The translations under genes and the position numbers were made by a program. The notes under the pieces were generated by a model. The model searched no databases. It saw only the letters and a list, made by a program, of their open reading frames with translations, and was not told where the DNA came from. From Anoplopoma fimbria (taxonomy: Eukaryota; Chordata; Actinopteri; Perciformes; Anoplopomatidae), in NCBI RefSeq assembly GCF_027596085.1, contig NC_072462.1, forward strand, positions 20,297,921 through 20,361,920: 64,000 bases of DNA, written 5' to 3'. Positions 1 to 11,340 of the stretch are shown here, one piece after another. Numbering within the stretch: position 1 is the first letter of the stretch; every line of letters begins with the position of its first letter.

Positions 1-993
1 CTTTTTGGCCAGATGTTGCCCTGACTGAATGACTACTTTAGGTGGCTGTCTAGACCACAACTCACTGATGGAGCAAATGAGCCATTGGTTGATTATCTTG
101 ATTGAATGGCTTTCTAACACTCGGCTAAATGGCCGGGGGTCGGTTGACAGGCTGGTTAACAGACTGATGAGGTGGCCAGGTGCTGCTCTCTGATTGTCAC
201 CATCTTTTCTTTTCAGTCCCATTCCCCCATTTCTTCTCCACTATTCCTATTCTTATCTATGTATTTAGAGTCAATGCATCACAACAGAAACGAACCCAAA
301 TGTAATAAAATGGGAAATGGAACCGTGAAAAAACACCATACAAACACCTATAACACCATTGCTGTCACACAAATTGGTTTCCCATTTTCTTTCAACCTTA
401 CCCTGACCTTAGAAGCTATTCTACCATAAAAATGCATACTTTAGCAGCTTATAAAGACACTTTTCTGCTGAGTTAATATCCAAAGAGCAGTTTTTTTTAA
501 GTTTATTTTTTTTAAGGAAGCAAGGGATCATGGTCGGACCGATGGTGGAATTGAACATGAAGCACTCTGCAGAGTGGCTCCTTTTAATAGCACTTTGGGG
601 ACAGAGGAGGAAGCCAAATTGTGGACATTGACGTAGACTCACACAGCAAGGAAACTATGTACACAAAAGACATGAGCATGTGCACACTGATAAAGTGGAC
701 AGTCACAGCCCAGTGCCTTTCAGACCCGTCTGGACTGAACCTTCCTGGAACTTTCAAATGTGAGACCTAAACCTGACCCGTAACCGAGGCTTTGTTTCTA
801 TCATTTAATCTCCAAAGTCTTTGGTAAAAAAAAAAAATACAAACGTGACAAGGACAGTACTATACTAACTTAAAATTAAAACAGTCTCCATGAGTTTGTC
901 ACTTTCTTTATCATTATACAAAGTCAATTAACCTCAGAACGAAGAAGCCCAGCTGAACATATACCATTTTGGATCAGTCAGGTCTCAGTTATT
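1..993. other. Non-coding stretch, nothing recognised
   Basis: No exon-like frame, repeat family or long tandem repeat is visible. The sequence is AT-rich, with a short T run near 490 and an A run near 825-838. Short open frames here have no protein-like composition. Confidence 0.5.
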
Positions 994-1569
994 GTGTTTC
1001 CATTCAATGTTCAGGCGAATTTAAAGGAAACTTTTAAAATGTAGCAAAAAAAGGCAAAAAAGAAATGTGAATTGGGAGGTTTCCATTAACTGGTTTAGAG
1101 AGAATAAACTCTGCTACAGCGTAGTTTGGTCCGAAGTTGGCGCTATAGGCCTGCATGTGTGTGTAATCCACCAGTTAACAGAGAAGAATAAGAGGTAGAT
1201 GTAGTGAACCAGAAAAATAAAATAAAAACAGTGGTCTTGGCCATTAAACCTTATCTAACTCATCTACATGAAAAAATGGAGAGGAATTTAGGATTTTTTT
1301 TTCAATTTCAGTTTAAGTTGTTCTTTCATTACAGCAAGATAACCAACATTTATATGTTAGCCGGGCAGAATTTAGTCAGCAATAATCCATATTCCATAAT
1401 CCATTTAGCGCATCAACTCTTTTGCAACAAAGTCAAAAGACACCTCAAGTGAGTGTTCAAGCTTTTTTTTCGCAAGTATGGAAGCTTTATCCAATTTTGC
1501 CGTTTCCATACAGGTTTTCCAATGCTATACCTAAAAATGCGTATTATAATAATATGTGGATGAAAACAC
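994..1569. mobile_element. Possible MITE (non-autonomous DNA transposon)
   Basis: The left edge reads GTGTTTCCATTC (994-1005). The right edge, read on the minus strand, is GTGTTTTCATCC (1569-1558), so the ends form a 12-bp imperfect inverted repeat. The interior carries further TTTCCAT motifs (near 1078 and 1502) and segments of the form 'aatgcg', which resemble a MITE group common in teleosts. I did not find a convincing target-site duplication, so the exact borders are uncertain. No coding capacity is seen. It could also be two unrelated TTTCCAT-rich segments. Confidence 0.38.
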
Positions 1570-3029
1570 GGCAAGTGTGACCTGTAGCCATCTCAATAGA
1601 TTGAGTCACACTTGCCTGACCCCAGGCCATATGGACACACACCGTTCCAAGATTCTCGCCGTCAACACCGAAGAATAGACCGAGGCTCTTCGCTCTAAAA
1701 ATGTCAAGAATGTCATCTTTTGATGAAGCCAAAAAGGACACAGTGAAGCTGCTCGGCACTGCTGCTGCTACCTCCAATTGAGTGTATCAATCACGAAGCC
1801 AATCTTAGTACCTGCAGCCTCTCATAGCCTGCTTGTGTGTGTCTGCAGCAGTATTTACCTTTGTTTCAGTATAATGTAGTGCTGCTTGAGGCCCGTTTCT
1901 GCTTGTATAACACTTCCATCAGCTACTGTTCATCTGCTGAGTTGTTCGCCTTCACAACAGAGAGGAGCTCAATAGGTTGATGCAGGATATGTGTCTGGAT
2001 GCAGTTGGATTTCAGCTATGAAATAATAAACTGCAAAATGTGACACTTTATTCAGATGATGTGTCAGCTAGTGAATGCGTACAATTTCATAAGTGCATTA
2101 TGAATACATTAGCTGTTATGATATTGTCAGTGGAGCCCCCCATGAAAAAGAAATCAAAGCCACGGGTTGTCTGTCTTTAATACAGCATCTTTTCAATGCA
2201 GCCTTCAGTACTGATTCAGAACTTTTTTGTATTAATTAAGAAAGAACCATTATTCACCATTTACTTTTCCACTGAAAAACATATTTCAGCTTGATATAAT
2301 GTTGCTCAGGCATGTGCTCTGCTCTCTCCATTACCAGCAACAAAAAGACATTGCAAGTGAACATAAACCAGTCAGCATGTATGTTATCTCCTAATTGTAG
2401 TAAGCTTAGCAAATAGTAAAGAAACATATTTTGAGGGAGACAGGGTTTGATGGGTCACTTTACCCATGATGCATATCATCATCGTCATCATCTTTCTATT
2501 TCCCTTAACCCTTTTCTTTTCTCCCATATTACTGTTCTTCCTCATCTTTTTCTATTGGTTGTCTCTTTGCTTTTTACTTAACAGCTGATATGAAGAAAAA
2601 ATCAGGAGTAGAGAGATATGATCACACTGAGAGGAAAAAAAGTTCAGAGGAAATCAGAGTTGTGGAAGAGAAACACTGAGATAGATAAAAACAATCTCTC
2701 TCAGAAGGAGAAAGATAAGAGTACAAACATACGATGAGAAGAAGGGAATAGACTGAAAAGTTTGAAATCCATTACAGGTTGTTTTTTCCAATTGCTAACC
2801 CACATTTCTCTATACTCAGTTCACTTTTACAAAAAGAAACATACACACAGTCAGCGCAACAGAAGTCAATGTAAACTAAACAGTGGATTACTTTTCGTTG
2901 CTTTGACACAAAATGCATTCAGCGTCTATATCCTATTAAAGCTCAATAACCATCATATATCTGTGCATTTACAGTCTATTTTGCAAATGTTTACATACTA
3001 CTGTTTGGATGTAAATGGATGTTTAAAAC
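1570..3029. other. Non-coding stretch with a purine-rich patch
   Basis: No gene is recognised. The only structure seen is a short (CAT)n-like patch near 2468-2492 and a purine-rich block at about 2580-2760 on the plus strand, preceded by a pyrimidine-rich block at about 2495-2575. Confidence 0.5.
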
Positions 3030-3282
3030 CTAAACAGAAATTAATTGTGACACATTTCTTGATGACCTCTGTGTAATTATATGAGGCGTTGTGGTGTTTA
3101 ACCATTCTTGTTTTGTCACATACTTGCTTTTAACTGTGCGTTGGTGTGTGCATGACGGTGGCTCCTGTATGAATTGACGGCTGCTAGCCAAACAGTCGAA
3201 AACTGTGCATTTCTGCACATTTATATTATGCTTGTTCGCCAAATGTTTTGATAAATTACTGGCATTACCTCCCCTTACTTTT
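3030..3282 (-). mobile_element. hAT transposon, second part (BED finger C-terminal half onward)
   Basis: Read on the minus strand from 3272 leftwards, the translation contains GGNASNLSKHLANKH, which has the form of the second half of a BED zinc finger with the two metal-binding histidines (H-x4-H). The matching Cys pair lies on the other side of the L2 insertion, at about 4200-4260. Downstream residues continue open to about 3030 but are not clearly recognisable. This is therefore the continuation of the hAT element whose terminus is at about 4533. The remaining transposase catalytic region and the second terminal repeat are not visible, so the copy is truncated or decayed. Confidence 0.6.
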
Positions 3283-4194
3283 AATAATAATAATAATAAT
3301 AATGGATTTTATTTATATAGCACACTTTAAAATACAAAGAAATCTCAAGGTGCTGCACAGGGTAGAACAATCACAATAATCAAATATAATAATAAAACGC
3401 TAAAAACAAACAAAAAATAAAATAAGAATTTAAATAAATAAATAAATTTAATCATAATGAAATCTAAGAATATCTATTAAAACTGAACAACCACCCAAAC
3501 ACAAGCAATCTAAATTACCAAGACCTTAGGGGAAGGCAGAGAGGAACAGGTGAGTTTTAAGATTTGATTTAAAAGCGGTGAGGGAGTCTAAGGCCCTGAT
3601 CTTCTCCGGGAGCTTATTCCACAGGCGTGGCCCCAGTGAAGAGAAGGCACGATCTCCCATGGTAGCCAGCTTTGTCCGGGGAACCGCAAGGATGTTGGAG
3701 TTTCCTGACCTAAGTGTCTTGGATGTGGATTGAGGGGTGAGGAGGTCCAGGAGGTAGGTTGGACCGGTACAGCTTATGGCCTTGAATACTAGGAGAAGTA
3801 CTTTGAAAGTGATGCGTTGTTTTATGGGAAGCCAGTGGAGGGAGTGGAGGACTGGGGTGATGTGTTCTGATTTCCGTGTCCTGGTGAGAACCCGGGCGGC
3901 ACTGTTTTGGACATATTGTAACCTCTGGATGGTTTTGGCTGGTAGACCTGCGAGCAGAGAGTTACAGTAGTCAATCCGAGAGCTGATAAATGCGTGCACC
4001 AACTTTTCTGCATCACGTTTGGGTAGTGAGGGTCTTAGCCTTGAGATGTTTCTCAGGTGGTAGAATGATGTTTGGCAGACAGATTTGATGTGCGCATCAA
4101 AGGACAATGATGAGTCCAGCTTGACGCCCAGGTCTGTGACCAGTGAGGAAAGAGGAATGGGGTGGCCATTGATGGTGATGTGGGTGAGACCGGC
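3283..4194 (-). mobile_element. 5'-truncated L2-type LINE insertion
   Basis: A 912-bp insertion on the minus strand. It begins inside the coding region of the reverse transcriptase protein, runs through its stop at 3526, and ends in a 3' UTR closing with GCTATATAAATAAAATCC and an (ATT)n tail (3283-3303 on the plus strand as AAT repeats). The ending plus short microsatellite tail is typical of L2/CR1-group LINEs. Flanking copies of CTTTT (3278-3282 and 4195-4199) look like a target-site duplication. The element interrupts the BED finger of a hAT transposon, so it is younger than that element. Only the C-terminal part of the protein is present, so it cannot move by itself. Confidence 0.85.
3526..4194 (-). 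pseudogene. L2-type LINE reverse transcriptase, C-terminal fragment
   Basis: This is the region after the catalytic palm of a LINE ORF2 protein, which would copy LINE RNA into DNA at a nicked target. The open frame is uninterrupted for about 222 codons before TGA/TAA-type termination at 3526-3528. Landmarks typical of the L2 group are visible in order: DLGVKLD near the start, HAFISSRIDYCNSLL, QNSAARVL, LHSLHWLP, then RAFSSLGPRLWNKLP near the end. The endonuclease, fingers and catalytic FADD-type motif are all missing because of 5' truncation. The open frame extends upstream for about 28 codons into the host hAT element by chance, making an artificial hAT-LINE fusion frame. The intact frame suggests a fairly recent insertion. 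Clade assignment (L2, Maui-like) is from family knowledge, not a search. Confidence 0.85.
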
Positions 4195-4533
4195 CTTTTT
4201 TGTTTTAAGGGTTTTATTGCATTTGTGACAATGAGCGTTATCAGCATCTGCCCAAGTAAAATGTAGCCACTTTTGCAATCAAGCATGTTTTTGTTCTCTC
4301 TGCCATGATATGTTTTTAATGCTTTACTGAGCCGGAGTCGGTTTGTGTGTATGAGTATAGCACAACTCCTCCCCCTTGTGCAAAGACAGGCACAGAGACA
4401 GAGAGAGGAGGTTTGCTGCTGTTATTTATCGCGGAGATCTCACTTCCTTTCTTCTAAAGTGACAGTAGCAAAACAGTTAACTACAGACCTTAACCGGTTC
4501 CAGTTTAGAACCGAGTTTCAGGGAGCATCCCTA
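4195..4533 (-). mobile_element. hAT transposon, terminal part with start of BED finger
   Basis: The outer end is at about 4533; read on the minus strand it begins TAGGGATGCTCCCTG, matching the form of hAT terminal repeats. An ATG follows at 4306-4304, then after a one-base frame change a segment translating as WLHFTWADADNAHCHKCNK. That is the first half of a BED-type zinc finger, with the CxxC metal ligands, and this domain is found at the N terminus of many hAT transposases. The domain is cut by the L2 insertion at 4194 and resumes at about 3282. The frame shift before the finger and the missing catalytic region show the copy is dead. The 8-bp target duplication expected of hAT could not be checked because the other end was not found. 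Confidence 0.65.
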
Positions 4534-5834
4534 CTTGGGAGACAAATGTTGTCAGTGTTCTGGTCCAAAAGTGGATCCTGAGATGTATATGAAATGTTTT
4601 GCTTCCATTTTTGCAATGCAATGAAATGTGTGTTATCAATTGTAAAAAGAAAAACTGTAGAAGTAGACTGGAGTGGAGAAGATTACATACAGCAAATAAC
4701 CGGATCAGGAGGAGAAGACCTAAGGAACGTATTAATTCTTACTGTGCAGACCTGGGCCACCTGGGTGCACCAACACACACACACCCTCAATAAATCACAT
4801 TCCCTGGATAGGGGTAAATGCAGCAGGGTTTTAGGTACTGGAAATGTCATTATCTTTATCTTATGTGTCTGCTTGGGCTCACAGGTGCAATATACATGCA
4901 TGAATTAATGTCTGAATGTACATTTAACTCTTATGTGGGTGTAACTTTTGACAACATTTGCTTGGTCAAACAGACCTAGGAACTAATTTGCATTTTAAAT
5001 TGATACAAAAACATACATTTACATACGTATCATACTTTTAAAGCATACAACAATTAAAGTGTCATTCTTTTATTTTGATACATTTTCTTCTGCTCTGTAT
5101 GTGAGGTGTTCCCGGTGCCTTGCCAAACCACTCTAGAAATCATTTTCCATGGTCTCAGCACGAGTTTGGTACCATCCAAATCACAGAAGCACTGTGTATC
5201 TAAAATCCCAGTATGTTGTTAAGGTTTTTTTGTTGGCTGCTGTTGCTGGATAGCAACTTGTCCAAATTTGCTTAGTCGCAACTCTATGTGGCATTATGAG
5301 CCAGTATAATTGCAGTGCTCCTGGTCACTGATCCTTCCATTCCTGTTAAGTGTACTTAGGTTCTCCCTTGCAAAACATCTGTGTAATGTATGATTGAGCC
5401 CTTGTGTGAAAAGAACTCCGGAGAATTCACGGCGAACGAGTGGACTTGTTGATGACAATTCTGTGCGACTGATGCACAACAAGAAGAATACATACATCTG
5501 AAAGGTGAATGAGAGGGGTCATTCGCATGAAGAAGCCAATGAAAATGTTTAACTGGAGAGACGATGATTTTCGGGACTTCTGACGGTAAGGGCCAATGGG
5601 CAAAATCTTCAGCCAAATTAAAGGGACACATGAGCCTTGGTTGTTTATGACCAAATGATGAACCCTCTAGGTGACTGTGGTGTTTTTGTGTCACGTCCTA
5701 CCTTCTACACTAAGTCGCTAACCTACGCCTAAACTAGTTAAGTTTAACTAGCCTAACTAAGATATTTGAGTTGGTGAGAATGCGTATGACACCGACAATC
5801 TCCTGTTGTGTGTGAAAGGAAACTCCGGACCTGA
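4534..5834. other. Non-coding stretch, nothing recognised
   Basis: No repeat family or exon is recognised. Overlapping minus-strand frames at about 5294-5694 are short, have no conserved-looking motifs and are treated as chance. Confidence 0.45.
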
Positions 5835-6021
5835 CTCCCAAATTTTTGAAAAAAAATTAATTGACATTAGTTTGTAAAAATCTGTTTTCACTTTGACATG
5901 AAAGAAGCTTTTTTTGCAAATTCTTCTCAAAAAAGCCAAATTATATTGACCATGATTTCATGAATAAAAGCAACAAAAGGGGAAAACATCCAAGGGGGGT
6001 GAATACTTTGTATAGGCATTG
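5835..6021. mobile_element. Tc1/mariner-like element, one end only
   Basis: The segment closes with GGGGGGTGAATACTTTG followed by TATAGGCATTG and the dinucleotide TA (6022-6023). Ends of the form CA(G/A)TGCC...AAGTATTCACCCCCCTTGG flanked by TA are widespread in fish as terminal repeats of Tc1/mariner-type transposons. The preceding 150 bases (AATTAATTGACATTAG..., 'TCTGTTTTCACTTTGACAT') match the usual AT-rich subterminal sequence of that repeat. The opposite end was not found within 1 kb upstream, so this is a remnant without coding sequence. Confidence 0.55.
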
Positions 6022-6023
6022 TA

Positions 6024-6696
6024 TCTCTTGCTGGTCTATGAAGGTAAAATAAGGTGAATCCACACCTTCACTGGGATCTCCCTTCATCTGTTTTCTCACC
6101 TCTTCAAAGTTCCTGACAGGTTTTATTTTCAAATGTGTCAATCCTATTTTTTTATAGATTCAAAGACATAGTTTACACTTTCAAAACATAATTTCAACTT
6201 TTCAAATCTTAGTATTAATAATTTGCTGTGTGATGGTAATCTATCCTTAACGCAGATGACATTCCCTCTTCTTCTCTCCTCATCCTTTGCTCACGTCTCA
6301 ACTCCTCCGCTCCCCTGTCACATCTAATCTTGCCTCTCCTCCCCTCGTTTCATATATTATCCTCCCTCTTCATCTGCTATCCCTCTATTCTCCCGTTCTC
6401 CTTGCTCTTCTCATCTCAGGTGCCTCTCTTCTTCTCCTCTTCTCTCCTCCAGAAAACGTGATGGTCCTCTCTCCCGGTGACACTCGATTAGCAAATAAAA
6501 CTGCGGCGTCAGCAGGACACTAACCATATGCCAGCACAACGATGCAGCGATGCCATTTATACACACTATAAAGCACTGAGCTGTGAGTGGTATGCTAATA
6601 AAACAGCTCTGTGAAGACAGAGCTGGCAGAGTTACTCTATTGCAGAGGGTAAAGAGAAGGGATGAAACTGCCGCATAATTACGAGGGAGAAGTGTA

Positions 6697-6700
<4 letters not shown>
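6024..6700. other. Pyrimidine-rich stretch, otherwise nothing recognised
   Basis: The part from about 6255 to 6475 is strongly C/T-rich on the plus strand, dominated by CTCC and CTTC units. It ends in a splice-acceptor-like CTCTCCTCCAG at about 6452, but no convincing exon follows. Confidence 0.5.

Positions 6701-6728
<28 letters not shown>
6701..6728. repeat. (TG)14 microsatellite
   Basis: Uninterrupted TG dinucleotide run seen directly, followed by G-rich imperfect TG sequence. Confidence 0.95.
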
Positions 6729-6820
6729 GAGGTGTGGGTGTTGAACATGTGTGTTTGAGGGCTAGTTATGTGTGTGGGCCTTTATACATGTCAGTGTGGT
6801 TTTGTGAGAGTGTGTGCATA

Positions 6821-6843
6821 TGTGTGTGTGTGTGTGTGTGTGT
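6821..6843. repeat. (TG)11 microsatellite
   Basis: Short uninterrupted TG run about 95 bp after the previous one. The interval between them is also TG-rich. Confidence 0.95.
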
Positions 6844-7814
6844 TTGTGGTTCAGTACGTGTGCCAGGTCTGTCATCAGCCTCTCATCTGCTGCCCAGAAT
6901 TAGCCAATAACTGGCACCTTCTCTTGATAACTAGCTCAGTTAAAAAAGTACTGAGTTTTAATTTACTCTCTATTTCACCTCTCTCTGTCACACTGCATCT
7001 GTCTTTCTGCAGTATAAACAACGTTTTTATATCCCTCACATCTGATACAAACACTATCTCTTTCTCTCTTTCCCACACACGCATATGTTCACACATATGT
7101 GTTCTTATTTTTGTAGTTTTAAATCCCTTCTATCAGTTATAATAACATTGTACTCACCAAAATAATTGTGATCTACGAACATGGACACATTCCTGCAACA
7201 ATGTCCGGTGGTACAAGAAACACTGATTGTGTAACTGCTCATAATCCATCTGATTTTTTTGTGATCTCACAGTGTTCCCAGACCTCAGCAATTCACTGAG
7301 TGAGTACACTATTATACTAACCAATGATAGAAAATGTAATAAATGTTAACTCCATGCTTAACTCCAAACATTACCCCTAACATAACACTCAAAACCAAGT
7401 CTTAACCCTCAAACAGAGGAAGAAGAAGTGATAACTAGCCAAAATATCCTCTATTTCACAAGGTTTAAACCCAATATAGTCCTCACAAAGACAGAAGTAC
7501 AAGAGAACACTCACGGAAATACCACAGACCCATTATGGAGTCATGCTCACTCCTATCATTAACTCTGGAAACTGTGATCAAACAAGTGTTCCACTAATGA
7601 TCCGCACTATTTTTCTAAACCACTATCATATGTGCACATAACACCAGATTTACACTCAGACCACAGTTGGATTTACTCCCCTCTGTAATCCATCACTTTC
7701 TAGATGGATGTTTGGACAGAAATGTCAAACAGGTGGTGAGAATAATAAAAGCGACCCCTGCGGCAAAACAATTCAGTGCAATCCAATTTTTATAAAATTT
7801 CGACATCACGCATG
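6844..7814. other. Non-coding stretch, nothing firm
   Basis: No gene or repeat family is supported. A short 'TAGTCCTCACAAAGACAG' segment near 7477 resembles a motif often found next to CA repeats in fish, but too little is present to call. Confidence 0.45.
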
Positions 7815-7940
7815 GAGAGATCTACTTCAAATTTGGCAAAAATGTCCACCTGGACTCAAGGAAGAACAGATAAGTATATTTTTGTCAAAGGTCACCAAGA
7901 CCTCACAAAACACATTTTTGGCCATAAATCAAAAATGTTG
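7815..7940 (+). repeat. Fragment of a common percomorph interspersed repeat
   Basis: Contains, in order, AATTTGGCAAAAATGTCCAC, CTGGACTCAAGGAAGAACAG, TTGTCAAAGGTCACC, GACCTCACAAAACACA and TTTTTGGCCATAAATCAA. This order of short phrases is familiar from a very abundant repeat in spiny-rayed fish genomes. The element class is not known to me. No coding content is seen, and the copy is partial. Confidence 0.5.
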
Positions 7941-8879
7941 GTTGTAACCTGTAACTTGACTGTTAGGCGGAGGCTTGCAACTTTGAGATAGTTATTCTTG
8001 TTAAAGCTTTAGCTTGGAATGTTACATGGCAGCATTTGTTGTGCACTAAATACGGACTGGTTTGATAAAAATATAAACCCTTTGACTCAACAGTGAATTC
8101 AGGAATACCAGTGCACAATAGTATCCTGTCATTTCTTATTTAATACCAGTGGATGACAGATAGACACACACACACACACACACCAGCACTTCCTTTCACC
8201 TGGAATTAAAGTAAGTGTTTGACAGCAAAACTGTCATCTATCTTCTTGACATTCTAAGTCGTGGTAAGCAATACGCATCAAGTAGGTGCACAGGCTGAAC
8301 TTTCTGACACTAATGCTGATGACAAATCCCACACTTGGAAGAAGATGTCGTATTTTCCAACTCATCTTCAAGTTTGGTCTGGGGGAACTAGGGATGAATG
8401 TCTTACTTTTGAGCACACTGCGTTTAAGAGGTGTAGCATGGAAGAGTTTAATTACAACATTTTAAAAGTCACACTATTCTGTCCCCAGAAATGTAACAGG
8501 ATTTTCTTGACTCAACTAGAATTCCGTCAGGGAGACTTCATCAAGACATCATGAGAGATTTCATCATTTTATGGCCCTGAACGTTCACACATTTGGAGTT
8601 GCTGTTAAGTTGTGCTGTTGGGTATTGGCAACTGACTCCAACTGGACTTCCTAGATCAGATTTTATATCTCACCAGTCCCATAAACATCACATAAAAGTC
8701 CCTGTGCTGTTTTATCGCAAGGTTTGTTTTCAGTCAGATTATAAACAAGCAGATGTATTGTATCAGTATGATATGGAAATGCATATAATGCACAAACAGG
8801 GCATTCCATTTTGGGAATGATTGATATAAATAAAGCAGTTGGAGAGCAAAGGAGTAGTGACTGCAGCATTTAAGGTGAA
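7941..8879. other. Non-coding stretch with a short CA run
   Basis: A (CA)10 run lies at about 8164-8183. Otherwise no repeat or exon is recognised. Confidence 0.5.
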
Positions 8880-9960
8880 AGATATGTGATTGGAAGCGTT
8901 TCGATTGCCTCTCAACGGCTCTCAACATGTCGACGGCGAGTCAGCAGCTAACAGTTAATGGTGCTAACAGCGCTAACAGTGCAAACAACAGCAAAAGTGC
9001 TGACACGGCTAACAGCGTTTACCTGAGGAGAACCGGAGGGTGGGTGCTACCCTTGTGAAGTCGGGGCAGAGCAGCTGCCATTAGCTAATGGTGGGGCATG
9101 CTCACATTGACGGACATGCACTAAAAGCATTTGCGACCCGACCATCTATGTCAACAAAGCAAGAAGAAGCTCGGATAACTGCACATACAGAGGGACAGTG
9201 ACTTTATTCTCTACTCAGGTAGACATTACTCCACTATATCTTTACATAGCAAATAGTAGTTTGCTGCTATATCATTTTTAAGAATGTTAAATACAGCTCC
9301 TCTTTCAGTATGAGGAGCCAGGTCTCGCCATGTGCTGTCCTGGCTCCAAAATGGCCTCACTATTGACATCAGGGTAGCAGAAACTCTACATATTTTCCCT
9401 CCTATACTCTGTATATAAGAAGTAGATGAAGTCACGATTACGTCACTCAGTGATTTTTGGATCAGGTTTTGAGGCCTCGAGTACGAGATTATCGCTGGTG
9501 ACATTTTGGAACTAGAAGTGACAAGACAGGGTGAAGCTTTTTACAACCAAATGCCGGATAAAACATTATTAGGGGACCAAAACGTTCCAATCAATTTATT
9601 AAACACACTGTGAAGGGGTTAAAGTTATTCGAAAACACTGATAGCAACAAAGCTGGACAATGATGTGGTAGCAGCCTGTCAATCACAAGGTAGCCCCGCC
9701 CTTAAGTATACCCTGCTTTATCGTTTTACTCTAAATGAACATCATACTGTATTGAAGACTTGAAACTAGTAACTGAGACCATACACTCATATTTGCAATG
9801 TTTACTGGGGTAATAAATCAAGTGAGAAGTAAGGACATTTTCTCAAAGACTTCTATATAAATTGACTTCTTCTTGCAACCAGAGAAGTTGCCCCCTGCTG
9901 GCCTTTAGAAAGAATGCAAGTTTAAGGCTATTCAGAAGTGGAGGTTACTGCCTGGTCACA
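8880..9960 (-). mobile_element. Interspersed repeat, long copy (family shared with 16.4 kb)
   Basis: Read on the minus strand from about 9955, it starts ACCAGGCAGTAACCTCC and continues through GGGGGCAACTTCTCTGGTTG, ACTTCTCACTTGATTTATTA, AGTAAACATTGCAAAT and CTTCAATACAGTATGATGTT. A second copy on the plus strand at 16,447-16,715 shows the same phrases in the same order, so the two are homologous. Sequence further left (GGCATGCTCACATTGACGGA near 9096, and GCTAACAG-type repeats at 8946-9025) also resembles this family as known from other spiny-rayed fish. No open frame of note and no clear terminal inverted repeats are seen. The class, DNA or retroelement, is undetermined. Confidence 0.6.
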
Positions 9961-9965
9961 GACTG

Positions 9966-10880
9966 AAAATCTGTTCAGACTCCACCTTGGCACAAAGAAA
10001 TTGAATACAAGTTAAATAAAACACTTGATGTGCTTACTTACATTTTGTATTCTTTGAACATGGTTGAATGCACTTATTTTAAGTCACTTTGGTGTAAATG
10101 ATCAGATAAAAAAGTGTACTTACAAATTCAATAAAATATGATTACAAGTTGTAGGCTATGTAACATCAGAGTAATTGGAAGCATTCTAGGTTTGTGTCAG
10201 GTTTGTGAGGCCTAGTCAAGCCTCATCTCTTATTAATTCACTGAAGGAAGGAAAAGAAATGTAACAGATGCTCTGTGTTCAGACCTATCAAGCGGTTATT
10301 AAGACTGTTTTGTCATTTGATGCTCAGGTAACGTTAGAAATAGTTGGACAAGAAATTGGATTAGTCTGAATACGGGGGAAAACTTTTCATATCAGAGCTT
10401 GTTATGTTTTTGGAGCACAAGGACAAGGATCCATCTGTGTGCCGATAACAAGCCCTGAAAAGAAAATTATAATAAGACTCGGGGGAGAAAAGAGGGCACT
10501 GCTCATGCACTGCAGTCAAACATCCTCATTTATAAAGAGTCGATTAAATATCTCAAAAGGAAAGCGACTTCCCAGTGTGCTCACTGGTGATTAGACTGAG
10601 AAATCTCCGTCTATGTGTTACCTGACTCTGTCTTTCACTCACATTCATTTCCATGTCTCTCCTTCGTTTCATCTCAGTCTCTACTTCTTTCTGGGCTTTT
10701 ATATGTCTTCATCACTTCAATCTCCCTAACTTCAATCATACTTTATTTTCTTGCCACCCTCTCCCCATCTTTTTAACCTTTGCATTCTGTCCTTCTCTGC
10801 TCATCCAACCTCTGTCAATTTAGTAGCTGTGAATCGATGCTTGTTAACATAGTTTTATCCTGCGGCAGCTTCAGAACACC

Positions 10881-10882
<2 letters not shown>
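9966..10882. other. Non-coding stretch, pyrimidine-rich at the end
   Basis: No exon or repeat family is recognised. The part from about 10,620 to 10,800 is C/T-rich on the plus strand. Confidence 0.5.

Positions 10883-10943
<61 letters not shown>
10883..10943. repeat. (AC)30 microsatellite
   Basis: About 61 bp of uninterrupted AC seen directly. First member of a three-part microsatellite cluster. Confidence 0.97.
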
Positions 10944-10945
<2 letters not shown>

Positions 10946-11134
10946 GCAGAGTTTCTCTATGCTAACTGATTAGCTATATTAACGTCAAGGCCATGCGCTA
11001 AATGCCCAAGGCCAGCAACTTGATTGGTCAATACCCAGTGGTCTGTGTCCTAATTGGCTGGCCTACAAGAAAGAACAGAGGGACTTACTTCTTCATTAGG
11101 AAGCAGAGAGATGCCAAGATTGGACCCACAATCA

Positions 11135-11136
<2 letters not shown>

Positions 11137-11194
<58 letters not shown>
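11137..11194. repeat. (GT)29 microsatellite
   Basis: 58 bp of uninterrupted GT. Because an AC run of similar length lies 193 bp upstream, the two can base-pair with each other on one strand. Confidence 0.97.
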
Positions 11195-11195
<1 letters not shown>

Positions 11196-11247
11196 AGCCT
11201 GACCTGTTTTATTCAGCTCATTTCTGCCCTGCCAATAAATCCATACG

Positions 11248-11340
<93 letters not shown>
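11248..11340. repeat. (GATA)23 microsatellite
   Basis: About 93 bp of uninterrupted GATA tetranucleotide repeats, closing the 10.9-11.3 kb cluster. Confidence 0.97.

Noticed and set aside
3776..4016. Plus-strand and second minus-strand frames inside the L2 copy
   Set aside because: Shadow frames of the LINE protein.
6452..6520. Acceptor-like CTCTCCTCCAG followed by an open segment
   Set aside because: Polypyrimidine-rich DNA gives acceptor-like strings by chance; the following codons are not protein-like and no donor is evident.
11248..11340. Regular short-unit array that might suggest CRISPR-like repeats
   Set aside because: It is a simple GATA microsatellite without spacers, in eukaryotic DNA.
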